Source: an uncultured Oscillospiraceae bacterium (GTDB lineage: Bacteria; Bacillota; Clostridia; Oscillospirales; Oscillospiraceae). From it: a stretch of DNA of 13,283 nt. Below the pieces are notes generated by a model. It did no database searches. It was not told the origin of the DNA and was given only the letters and a program-made list of their open reading frames with translations. The first letter of the stretch is position 1; each line of letters opens with the position of its first letter. Shown here piece after piece: positions 7,125 to 12,776 of the stretch. The stretch spans positions 1-13,283 of the forward strand of contig CAKTZP010000049.1 of assembly GCA_934636045.1 (NCBI GenBank), written 5' to 3'. A program made the translations under genes and the position numbers.

Positions 7125-7853
7125 TCAGGAGCGTTCCGTTTCGCTGACCTTCTTTTTGCGGAACAGCTTTTTCAGCAAGCCGGAACGCGTGCCCACGGCG
7201 TCCCCTTTCCAGTACGGGCCACACAGCCGCCGCACAGCGGGCTGCAGCAGCGGCAGAAACAGGTCGCACAGCAGACCGGCCAGCAGCAGATTCAGCACCG
7301 TGCCAAGGCCAATGTCGCCATGGAACACGAACGTTAGACCGAGCGCAATGGCGCTCCAGATGTAAACGCCGACGCCGTAGCTGCAATGCAGCGTCTTGGA
7401 AATGGTCAGCTTCAGCATATCCAGCGGCTGCACGCCCATCCGGATCTGCACGTACCACGCCAGCGCAACGCAGCTGACTGTCACGCCGCCGACGCAGAAC
7501 AGCACCCGGATCGCCATGGACGGCGTGCCGGGGATCAGCCGGTGCAGCAGTGCTTCAAACAGATTCATCAGCGGGCCGAGGCCAAAGCCGACCAAAAGCG
7601 ACCCGATCCCGACCAGTGAGCGGTCGGCAAAGCAGTAGATCACCAGCACCAGCGTATTAAATAAGAGGTTGACCGTTCCGGCCTCCATGCCGATCATTCG
7701 ACCGATTCCCTGCTGAAAGCTCGTGTTGACATCCGCGCCGAGCCCGGCGAACAGGCACATGGAAATGCCCAGCCCGAGCACGGGCAGCGCCGGGAGCATG
7801 ACCGCCGTCATGCGGAGATATCCGCGCAGCGGCATGGAGAGGTGTTTTTCCAT
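7125..7853 (-). CDS. YczE-like integral membrane protein, copy 2 (first gene of the operon)
   Basis: This 242-aa protein has the same six-segment layout as copy 1 and belongs to the uncharacterised YczE-like family. The most conserved part between copies is VNLLFNTLVLVIYCFADRSL (61-80) and the following VGIGSLLVGFG. Unlike copy 1 it keeps a long basic tail (LLKKLFRKKK, about 226-235), probably cytoplasmic. The ATG has AAAGGA 5 nt upstream, a good site. It is the promoter-proximal gene, about 150 nt from the inferred transcription start. YczE in Bacillus has been linked to lipopeptide production, but the biochemical role is unknown, so I give none here. Confidence 0.85.
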   Translation of the reverse strand: MEKHLSMPLRGYLRMTAVMLPALPVLGLGISMCLFAGLGADVNTSFQQGIGRMIGMEAGTVNLLFNTLVLVIYCFADRSLVGIGSLLVGFGLGPLMNLFEALLHRLIPGTPSMAIRVLFCVGGVTVSCVALAWYVQIRMGVQPLDMLKLTISKTLHCSYGVGVYIWSAIALGLTFVFHGDIGLGTVLNLLLAGLLCDLFLPLLQPAVRRLCGPYWKGDAVGTRSGLLKKLFRKKKVSETERS

Positions 7854-7907
7854 AGGATTCCTTTCGGTGGGGACGCTTGGCTGCTGCCGGGAGTGGGGTC
7901 TGCTGTA

Positions 7908-7917
7908 AAAACGTTTT
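7908..7917. promoter_or_regulatory. Candidate LacI-family operator O3
   Basis: AAAACGTTTT is a perfect palindrome with the central CG step typical of LacI-family sites. It lies in the transcribed leader, about 90 nt downstream of the inferred operon transcription start, a place where a bound repressor could act as a roadblock or loop partner. Confidence 0.5.
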
Positions 7918-7978
7918 GACAGCGATGAAAAAGAAGTATCCCGCTCCCCCGGCCGGATAAATCCCCTTATTTCTATGT

Positions 7979-7990
7979 AAAATCGTTTTT
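7979..7990. promoter_or_regulatory. Candidate LacI-family operator O2
   Basis: AAAATCGTTTTT is a CG-centred palindrome with one mismatched pair next to the centre. It lies 10-20 nt downstream of the inferred start of the minus-strand operon transcript, a classic repressor position. It is the weakest of the three sites. Confidence 0.35.
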
Positions 7991-8006
7991 ATTTTCTGTG
8001 CACCTT

Positions 8007-8035
8007 AGAATATCACGATTTCACTTTCCTGTCAA
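8007..8035 (-). promoter_or_regulatory. Promoter of the nucleoside operon
   Basis: On the minus strand, TTGACA (8030-8035) and TATTCT (8007-8012) are spaced by exactly 17 nt. The -35 box is perfect and the -10 box matches at four of six bases. The expected transcription start is near 8000. The operator-like palindrome at 8038-8048 directly adjoins the -35 box. Confidence 0.65.
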
Positions 8036-8037
8036 TC

Positions 8038-8048
8038 GAAACGTTTTC
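8038..8048. promoter_or_regulatory. Candidate LacI-family operator O1
   Basis: GAAACGTTTTC contains the perfect palindrome AAACGTTT with a CG centre. It touches the -35 box of the operon promoter and lies about 130 bp from the palindrome at 7908-7917 (centre to centre), so the two could be joined by a looping tetramer or be bound separately. Confidence 0.5.
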
Positions 8049-8177
8049 ACAAAAATTAAGCCGCAAATTTGTGAATAATCGACAATTTCCGATTTTCCCT
8101 CCGTCAGATGCCGGACACTTCCCGTTTTTTTCGCAAAATGGAAAAGAAATGTTGTTTTCCCATTTTCCCCGTATCGG

Positions 8178-8206
8178 TTGACAGTGTGCAATTCTTCCCA
8201 TATAAT
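8178..8206 (+). promoter_or_regulatory. Promoter of the lacI-family gene
   Basis: TTGACA (8178-8183) and TATAAT (8201-8206) are both perfect consensus boxes with a 17-nt spacer. The transcript should begin near 8213, giving a leader of about 33 nt. This rules out the upstream in-frame ATG at 8108 as the start of the regulator. Confidence 0.88.
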
Positions 8207-8245
8207 AATGAAGAATGGAAAAAAGCAGAAAGAAGGCGCTTCGTA

Positions 8246-9292
8246 ATGGGACGACAAAAGCATATCATGCAATCCGTCACGATCAAGGATGTTGCGCAGC
8301 TGGCCGGGGTCTCTGTTTCCACGGTCTCCCGCGTGCTGAACCACCTTGACCGTGTCAGCGACGAGACCCGCGCCCGTGTCGAAGATGCCGTCGCCAAGCT
8401 TGACTTCACGCAGAACGCGCTGGCCACCTCCCTCGTCACCGGCCAGACACGCATCGTAATGATCGTCGTTCCGAACTTCACCCTCGACTTCCACGCCGTC
8501 ACGCTGCAATCCGCCGCCGAGACGTTCCGCCACAATGGCTATCAGTCCATGATCTTCTCCAGCGGCGAGGATCCCGAAGCCGATCCGCTCACCTATCTCA
8601 ATCGCTACATCCACCTCATCGACGGCGCGCTGGTCGTCCCCACGCGCAACCGCATCTTCGACCTGCAGCGCTTCAGCAAGCCCATCGTGCTTCTCAACCG
8701 CACCATCCACGGCAGTGAGCTCAACAGCGTTGCCATCGACAATTTCGGCGGCTGCTACACCCTCACGCAGCTCCTGCTGGAAAATAATCACAAAAAGATC
8801 GCCGTTCTCTCGGTCGACACAGACATGAACATCGGTATCGATTGCCTGCAGGGCTTCTGTCAGGCCATGCTCGATGCCGGGCTGCAGCCCGAGGATCGCT
8901 ATCTGTGCCGCTGCCGGCTCGGCTCGGCGCGCCACCGCCCGGAGCTTCTGCTGCGCCAGAAGGGCTACCAGCACACCCTTTCCCTGCTGGCGATGGACGA
9001 TCCCCCCACGGCCATCGTCACCTGCAATGAGAACATCTGCATCGGCTGCCTCGAGGCCTTGCATGAAAAGCAGCTCGTCCCCGGCAAGGACATCTCCGTC
9101 GTCTCCTTCGACGATCTGTCTATCCCGCTGTATACCCCCGGCCTCACCTCCGTCTTTACCCGCCGCGACCTGCTCGGCCGCTACGCCGCCGAGCGCCTCA
9201 TCGAGCTGATCAAGGATCCCGCCGACACCCGTGTCATCCACCGCGAGCTGGAATCCCTCCTCATGCTCCGCGACAGCATCGTGCCGCTTTAA
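8246..9292 (+). CDS. LacI-family transcriptional regulator
   Basis: The 348-aa cytoplasmic repressor has an N-terminal LacI helix-turn-helix (VTIKDVAQLAGVSVSTVSRV, 11-30), a hinge region (about 52-64) and a periplasmic-binding-protein-like effector domain (about 68-340) that includes SFDDLSIPLYTPGLTSV (287-303). The reading frame extends upstream to 8108, but the ATG at 8246 lies just downstream of the consensus promoter and gives the normal family N-terminus; AGAAGG is a modest ribosome site 9 nt before it. It diverges from the nucleoside operon, and CG-centred palindromes lie between, so it likely represses that operon and perhaps itself. The effector is unknown; a nucleoside, base or sugar-phosphate product is an inference from context. 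Confidence 0.9.
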   Translation: MGRQKHIMQSVTIKDVAQLAGVSVSTVSRVLNHLDRVSDETRARVEDAVAKLDFTQNALATSLVTGQTRIVMIVVPNFTLDFHAVTLQSAAETFRHNGYQSMIFSSGEDPEADPLTYLNRYIHLIDGALVVPTRNRIFDLQRFSKPIVLLNRTIHGSELNSVAIDNFGGCYTLTQLLLENNHKKIAVLSVDTDMNIGIDCLQGFCQAMLDAGLQPEDRYLCRCRLGSARHRPELLLRQKGYQHTLSLLAMDDPPTAIVTCNENICIGCLEALHEKQLVPGKDISVVSFDDLSIPLYTPGLTSVFTRRDLLGRYAAERLIELIKDPADTRVIHRELESLLMLRDSIVPL

Positions 9293-9322
9293 CGCATCAG
9301 CGCTTTCTTGCATAGCAAAGAT

Positions 9323-9362
9323 AACAGGCAGTATCCGTTTCGTCGGGATACTGCCTGTTTTT
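9323..9362 (+). terminator. Terminator of the lacI-family gene
   Basis: A perfect 14-bp stem (AACAGGCAGTATCC / GGATACTGCCTGTT, 9-nt loop) is followed by a run of five T residues (9358-9362), 30 nt after the stop codon. It is a strong rho-independent terminator on the plus strand. Confidence 0.9.
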
Positions 9363-9383
9363 CCGTATTGTCCTAAATATCCC

Positions 9384-9408
9384 AAAAAGCACGCCTTGCG
9401 GCGTGCTT
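9384..9408 (-). terminator. Distal terminator hairpin of degV (left copy of a duplicated hairpin)
   Basis: A perfect 9-bp stem (AAGCACGCC / GGCGTGCTT, loop TTGC, 9387-9408) is followed on the minus strand by five T residues (complement of 9384-9388). It is identical over 22 bases to the hairpin at 9584-9605. On the minus strand this copy, not the proximal one, carries the T-run, so degV transcripts would cross the inserted element before efficient termination. Confidence 0.75.
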
Positions 9409-9583
9409 GAGCGTGTCGAAAAACTACCCCGCATGTCATTGCGAGGAGCGAAGCGACGTGGCAATCTCATGCAGGCAGTTTCGAATTCGCCGAAAATCAT
9501 CTGAAAATCAAAACAATTCTGCGAGATTGCCACGGCCCTTTCAGGGCCTCGCAATGACAAATTCGGACTTTTTTGACAGTCTG
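9409..9583. mobile_element. MITE-like non-coding element between duplicated terminator hairpins
   Basis: The 175-bp segment has imperfect terminal inverted repeats (GAGCGTGTCGAAAAA at 9409-9423 against the complement of 9569-9583, 11 of 15 matching). Long inner inverted arms lie at 9435-9468 and 9523-9558, whose ends GTCATTGCGAGG and CCTCGCAATGAC pair, as do GGCAATCTC and GAGATTGCC. It encodes no transposase. A 22-bp hairpin is repeated directly on both sides. The right half recurs at 1-86, next to an unrelated hairpin, so the hairpin is flanking DNA and not part of the element. It could also be read as an insertion-free palindromic intergenic repeat. Confidence 0.65.
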
Positions 9584-9584
9584 A
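9499..9584 (+). repeat. Dispersed repeat, copy B
   Basis: This is the right half of the element at 9409-9583 and matches 1-86 at 84 of 86 bases in the same orientation. It includes the self-complementary GGCCCT/AGGGCC core inside the right arm. Confidence 0.88.
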
Positions 9585-9607
9585 AGCACGCCTTGCGGCG
9601 TGCTTTT
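9584..9607 (+). terminator. Proximal copy of the duplicated terminator hairpin
   Basis: The hairpin at 9584-9605 is identical to 9387-9408. Here the T-run lies on the plus strand (TTTT, 9604-9607), while on the minus strand CAGACTGTC follows. It begins 6 nt after the degV stop. Together the two copies look like one former bidirectional terminator split by an insertion. Confidence 0.6.
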
Positions 9608-9611
9608 CGAA

Positions 9612-10460
9612 TCACTTTTTCTTATGAATGAACAGGACGCCGAGGCAGCCCTCGCCGCAGTGGCAGGAGATGGTGCAGCCTGCCCATGTATCGTAGATAT
9701 GTTCAAAGCTCATGCACTCGCGGATGGTGCGGTGGACGGTCTCGGAGACCTCCTGTGACACCGGAGTGTGCGTAACAAAAATGCGCTCGGGGATGATGTC
9801 GTCCGGCTCCGCCAAACGGTCGCGGACATACTTTTCCATGCACTTGGCATAGTTGCCGCGGTACTTCTTACCGACGATCATCTTATTATCGACGACCTCA
9901 ATGCAGGGCTTGAGCTTCAGCAGGTTCGCGCCGAGCAGCGTAACGCTGGAGCAGCGGCCGCCCTTGGCCATGTAGTCCAGCCGGTCGAGCAGGAAGCTCG
10001 TGTCCACGCGGCCGGTCAGCTCGTCGAGCTCGGCCTTGATGGCGTCGAGGTCGGTCATGGTCTTGGCCAGCTTGCACGCCTCCATGACCACGTGGCCGTG
10101 GCCGGTGGAGAGGTTGCGGGAGTCGACCACCCGGACGTTGTCCATGCCCTCGGCGGCAAGGCAGGCATTCTGGTGGCACGCAGAGAAGCCGGAGCCGAGG
10201 TTGATATGGATGACGGCATCATATTCCTTGCGCAGCGCCTCAAAGCGCTCCTGATAGATGCCGATCGGAACGGCCGCCGTGGTGCAAAGCTCGCCGCCCG
10301 CTGCAACATGGGCAAAAATATCCGCCGGCTGGATGTTCACGCAGTCGAGATAGCTCTCGCCGTCCATATTCACAAAAAGCGGAAAAATTTCAATGTCATT
10401 CTCCCGGATAAGCTCCGGAGACAGGTCGCAGGTACTGTCGGATGTGATTTTGATTCTCAT
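9612..10460 (-). CDS. DegV family protein (FakB-type fatty-acid-binding protein)
   Basis: The 282-aa soluble protein should bind a fatty acid and present it to a fatty-acid kinase (FakA), which is not encoded here. Marks are TSDSTCDL (6-13), TTAAVPIG (60-67), the lipid headgroup loop LGSGFSACHQNA (88-99), VVDSRNLSTGHG (111-122), MAKGGRCSS (164-172) and ISCHCGEG (264-271). Thr61, Ser93, Arg169 and His267 stand where FakB headgroup contacts are expected. The C-terminus is rich in cysteine (Cys262, 266, 268, 272). The reading frame runs open far upstream to 11867, but ATG 10460 has AAAGGG 7 nt before it and begins the canonical MRIKITSDST. It is divergent from the 270-aa gene and has its own promoter. 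The fatty acid preference is unknown. Confidence 0.9.
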   Translation of the reverse strand: MRIKITSDSTCDLSPELIRENDIEIFPLFVNMDGESYLDCVNIQPADIFAHVAAGGELCTTAAVPIGIYQERFEALRKEYDAVIHINLGSGFSACHQNACLAAEGMDNVRVVDSRNLSTGHGHVVMEACKLAKTMTDLDAIKAELDELTGRVDTSFLLDRLDYMAKGGRCSSVTLLGANLLKLKPCIEVVDNKMIVGKKYRGNYAKCMEKYVRDRLAEPDDIIPERIFVTHTPVSQEVSETVHRTIRECMSFEHIYDTWAGCTISCHCGEGCLGVLFIHKKK

Positions 10461-10535
10461 AGGGTCGCCCTTTCTGCTGGTTCCGCACGGACTCAGCGCC
10501 GGCGGGAGTTGCTGCGCGGCGAATTCCGCATTATC

Positions 10536-10565
10536 ATTATATCGCACGCAAAGGGTCAAAGTCAA
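10536..10565 (-). promoter_or_regulatory. Promoter of the DegV gene
   Basis: On the minus strand, TTGACT (10560-10565) and a perfect TATAAT (10536-10541) are spaced by 18 nt. The transcript should start near 10529, giving a leader of about 70 nt. Confidence 0.75.
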
Positions 10566-10566
10566 G

Positions 10567-10595
10567 TTGCTTTTTTTGCGCAGCTGTGATATGAT
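10567..10595 (+). promoter_or_regulatory. Candidate promoter of the 270-aa gene
   Basis: TTGCTT (10567-10572) and TATGAT (10590-10595) are spaced by 17 nt, back to back with the degV promoter. The -10 box is good and the -35 box weak. The start near 10602 would leave only about 12 nt before the ATG and clip the ribosome site, so the transcript may be near-leaderless or the true promoter may lie elsewhere. Confidence 0.4.
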
Positions 10596-10613
10596 GTCCG
10601 GGAGGTGAACACA

Positions 10614-11426
10614 ATGGAATTGGCACAATACTATATAAAATATTTGCAGGAGCTCGGCGAAGGCCGGCGGGAGGCCCCCGAGGGCATCACGCTGTCGCAG
10701 ACCGATCCGATGCGCCGCGCGGTGGAGCTGCAGGAGGCGATCGCCAGGCTGGGCGTGCCGGAATTCGTGCGGCGCTGCGCTGCGCAGGACGGGATCACCC
10801 TGCCGGCGGAGCTGCTGGAGGGCTATCGTCCGGAGGAGCTTGCGCAGGCGCTGTGCCAATTTGCCGAGGAGCAGCCGAGCCCTTCCGCCGAGGAGGCAGA
10901 AGAAGCGGTCGAGACGGCGGAGGAAGCAGCCGAGGAGGCGCAAACGCCGAAAATTGAGGAGCCGGATGGCCCGCGCAGCGCCTATGAGGTGCTGCTCGAC
11001 TGCTGCCTGCTCGACGAAAAGCTGCTGTATTATCTCATCGACGTGACCAAGCGCAGCGCAGTCGAGGAGTTCCAAAAGCTGGCGCTGGTCACGACGCGCA
11101 AGGCCTTCACGCCGGACGATCTGCTGCGCTGGTTTGCCGGAAAGGAGCGCCGCGGCACGCAGGAGGAGCTCATCTGCGTCACATTGATGGACACCATCTT
11201 CGAGCGGCTGGCCGCCGAGGGGCAGAAGGAGCTGATTGCAGCGCTGCTGTGCGGCGACAGGACGACCTTTGAGCTGTTCCGCTGCGACGCGCCGGAGCTG
11301 GTGCACCTGCCGGAGGCAACCTATGAATGGTACGAGAAAAACTATCTTGCGGGCTACTATCCCGTGCGATATATGCTGAAATTCAACGGCGTGGCGTTCC
11401 CTGCGGACGCCGCCGCGGAGGAATGA
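10614..11426 (+). CDS. Uncharacterised protein with acidic linker
   Basis: I do not recognise this 270-aa protein. It has no signal peptide and no membrane segment, so it should be cytoplasmic. Three parts are visible: a helical N-terminal part (1-84), a Glu/Ala-rich low-complexity linker (about 85-118, with repeated AEEA units), and a longer C-terminal part (about 121-262) rich in Leu, Glu and aromatic residues, ending with YEWYEKNYLAGYYPVRYML. The frame can also start at GTG 10605, but GGGAGG ends 8 nt before ATG 10614, which is the better start. The next gene begins 3 nt after its stop, so the two are surely co-transcribed. The mixed helical content and acidic linker suggest an adaptor or regulatory protein, but this is only a guess. 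Confidence 0.8.
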   Translation: MELAQYYIKYLQELGEGRREAPEGITLSQTDPMRRAVELQEAIARLGVPEFVRRCAAQDGITLPAELLEGYRPEELAQALCQFAEEQPSPSAEEAEEAVETAEEAAEEAQTPKIEEPDGPRSAYEVLLDCCLLDEKLLYYLIDVTKRSAVEEFQKLALVTTRKAFTPDDLLRWFAGKERRGTQEELICVTLMDTIFERLAAEGQKELIAALLCGDRTTFELFRCDAPELVHLPEATYEWYEKNYLAGYYPVRYMLKFNGVAFPADAAAEE

Positions 11427-11429
11427 CGA

Positions 11430-11888
11430 ATGGAACGTGGCAAGCTTGCGGAACGGAATTTTAAAGACGGCTGCAACTGCACGCAGGCCGTGCTGCTGGC
11501 CTTTTCCGACCGGACGGGGCTGGACGCAGAGACGGCGATGCGCATTGCCTCGGGCTTTGGCGGCGGCATGGCGCGGATGCGCGAGGTCTGCGGCGCGGTG
11601 TCCGGGATGTTTATGGCGGCGGGGCTGATCCTCGGCGACGACGGCGTCCCCTCGCATGAGCATAAGCGGGCGCTGTATGCCCAGCTGCAGGCGCTGGCGG
11701 CGCAGTTCCGTGCGGAAAACGGCTCGCTGCTCTGCCGCGAGCTGCTGAGCGGCACCCGCACCTCCCCCGGCGGCATCCCGGAGGAGCGGACGGAGCAATA
11801 CTATCGCAAACGCCCCTGTGCGGAGCTCTGCCGCTGCGCCGCAGAGCTCTTGGAGCAGTATCTCCAAGCTACGGAAAAAAGGGAATAA
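11430..11888 (+). CDS. C_GCAxxG_C_C family protein
   Basis: The 152-aa protein carries the cysteine signature that names this family: GCNCTQAV (14-21, Cys15 and Cys17), EVCGAVSGMFMAAG (52-65, with Cys54), LCRELL (101-106, Cys102) and a C-terminal set RPCAELCRC (128-136, Cys130, Cys134, Cys136). FGGGMARM (43-50) is also typical. The family has no settled function; the conserved cysteines suggest a metal, cluster or redox role. GGAGG lies 8 nt before the ATG and sits in the end of the upstream gene, so translation is coupled. No clear terminator follows, so reading on into the Fe-S gene pair is possible. Confidence 0.88.
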   Translation: MERGKLAERNFKDGCNCTQAVLLAFSDRTGLDAETAMRIASGFGGGMARMREVCGAVSGMFMAAGLILGDDGVPSHEHKRALYAQLQALAAQFRAENGSLLCRELLSGTRTSPGGIPEERTEQYYRKRPCAELCRCAAELLEQYLQATEKRE

Positions 11889-11916
11889 ACCACCGGATTT
11901 TTTCGGGTGAATCGCG

Positions 11917-11945
11917 TTGACAAGCCGCGAGGAATTCGGTATAAT
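11917..11945 (+). promoter_or_regulatory. Promoter of the NifU-like/GGGtGRT pair
   Basis: TTGACA (11917-11922) and TATAAT (11940-11945) are both perfect, with a 17-nt spacer. The start should be near 11952, 113 nt before the ATG at 12066. Confidence 0.88.
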
Positions 11946-11951
11946 AGGACT

Positions 11952-12065
11952 GAAATTAGGACGTTTTTCGACCGGCTTTTCCGCCGGGACGCGAAGCGTG
12001 CCGAAATCAGCGCTGAATTTGTTATTTTTTGCGTTCGTTTAAAACGCACGGAAAGGATTATTGCA
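11952..12065 (+). promoter_or_regulatory. Long 5' leader with several small hairpins
   Basis: The inferred 113-nt leader contains CCGGC/GCCGG and ACGC-GAA-GCGT stems, a near-palindrome around CAGCGCTG (about 12008-12015), and TGCGTT/AACGCA just before the ribosome site AAAGGA (12052-12057). Each stem is short. I do not recognise a known riboswitch or T-box. It may be a control leader, or simply a long untranslated region. Confidence 0.3.
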
Positions 12066-12758
12066 ATGATTTACACGACAGAAGTACAGCACATGTGTCC
12101 GGTTGCAAAGGGCGCATACCACGGCCCGGCTCCCATTCCCGAAGAGGGCAAGTGGGTACAGGCGAAGGAAATCACCGATATCTCCGGCTTTACGCACGGT
12201 GTCGGCTGGTGCGCGCCGCAGCAGGGCGCCTGCAAGCTGACGCTGAACGTCAAGAATGGCGTCATTGAGGAAGCTCTGGTCGAGACGATCGGCTGCTCCG
12301 GTATGACCCACTCCGCCGCGATGGCCTCCGAGATCCTGATCGGCAAGACCATTCTGGAAGCGCTCAACACCGACCTCGTCTGCGACGCGATCAACACCGC
12401 GATGCGCGAGCTGTTCCTCCAGATCGTTTACGGCCGCACGCAGTCAGCGTTCTCCGAGAACGGCCTGTCCGTCGGCGCCTCCATGGAAGACCTCGGCAAG
12501 GGTCTGCGCAGCCAGGTCGGCACGATGTTCGCCACCCGCGAAAAGGGCCCGCGCTACCTCGAAATGGCCGAAGGCTACTGCACCCGTATCGCCCTGAACA
12601 AGGACGACGAGATCGTCGGCTATGAATTCATCAACCTCGGCAAGATGATGGACTTCATCAAGAAGGGCGACGACGCCAACACCGCCATGGAAAAGGCGAA
12701 GGGTCACTACGGCCAGTTCGACAACGCCGCCAAGTACATCGACCCGCGCCAAGAATAA
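12066..12758 (+). CDS. Iron-sulfur cluster assembly scaffold-like protein (NifU_N/IscU-like)
   Basis: The 230-aa cytoplasmic protein resembles IscU/NifU_N in its middle. KLTLNVKNGVIEEALVETIG (57-76) followed by CSGMTHSAAMASEIL (77-91) matches the IscU stretch around the second cluster cysteine. Other cysteines are Cys11, Cys49, Cys56, Cys106 and Cys172. The first and third IscU cysteines have no clear same-position partners; Cys49 and Cys56 flank the expected first position. It is longer than IscU (about 130 aa), with an extra N-terminal part and a C-terminal part (about 125-230). The frame is open from 11907, but AAAGGA lies 8 nt before ATG 12066, and the promoter overlaps the upstream alternative. 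The GGGtGRT gene follows 18 nt later. Cluster assembly or storage is inferred, not shown. Confidence 0.8.
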   Translation: MIYTTEVQHMCPVAKGAYHGPAPIPEEGKWVQAKEITDISGFTHGVGWCAPQQGACKLTLNVKNGVIEEALVETIGCSGMTHSAAMASEILIGKTILEALNTDLVCDAINTAMRELFLQIVYGRTQSAFSENGLSVGASMEDLGKGLRSQVGTMFATREKGPRYLEMAEGYCTRIALNKDDEIVGYEFINLGKMMDFIKKGDDANTAMEKAKGHYGQFDNAAKYIDPRQE

Positions 12759-12776
12759 GAGAAGGAGGATACAAAA

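Larger units (their letters stand above)
7854..8245. other. Divergent control region between the nucleoside operon and lacI
   Basis: There is no convincing gene in these 392 bases. The region is AT-richer than its surroundings and holds a minus-strand promoter (8007-8035), a plus-strand promoter (8178-8206) and three CG-centred palindromes (7908-7917, 7979-7990, 8038-8048). The minus-strand leader is about 150 nt long. I looked for a riboswitch-like fold in that leader and saw none. Confidence 0.7.

Noticed and set aside
8108..8245. 46-residue N-terminal extension of the LacI regulator
   Set aside because: It lies mostly upstream of the consensus promoter (8178-8206) and precedes the standard family N-terminus.
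8021..9439. 472-aa minus-strand open frame opposite lacI
   Set aside because: Antisense shadow of the regulator gene, crosses the lacI terminator and both divergent promoters, no ribosome site.
10461..11867. N-terminal extension of the DegV frame to 751 aa
   Set aside because: The extension is antisense to the 270-aa and C_GCAxxG_C_C genes and covers the promoters; DegV proteins are about 280 aa and a good start exists at 10460.
11891..11909. Hairpin CACCGGA/TCGGGTG as terminator of the C_GCAxxG_C_C gene
   Set aside because: The stem has a central mismatch and the T residues are in the loop, not after it.
11907..12065. 53-residue extension of the NifU-like protein
   Set aside because: Includes the promoter itself; basic translation with no likeness to the family; strong ribosome site at 12066.
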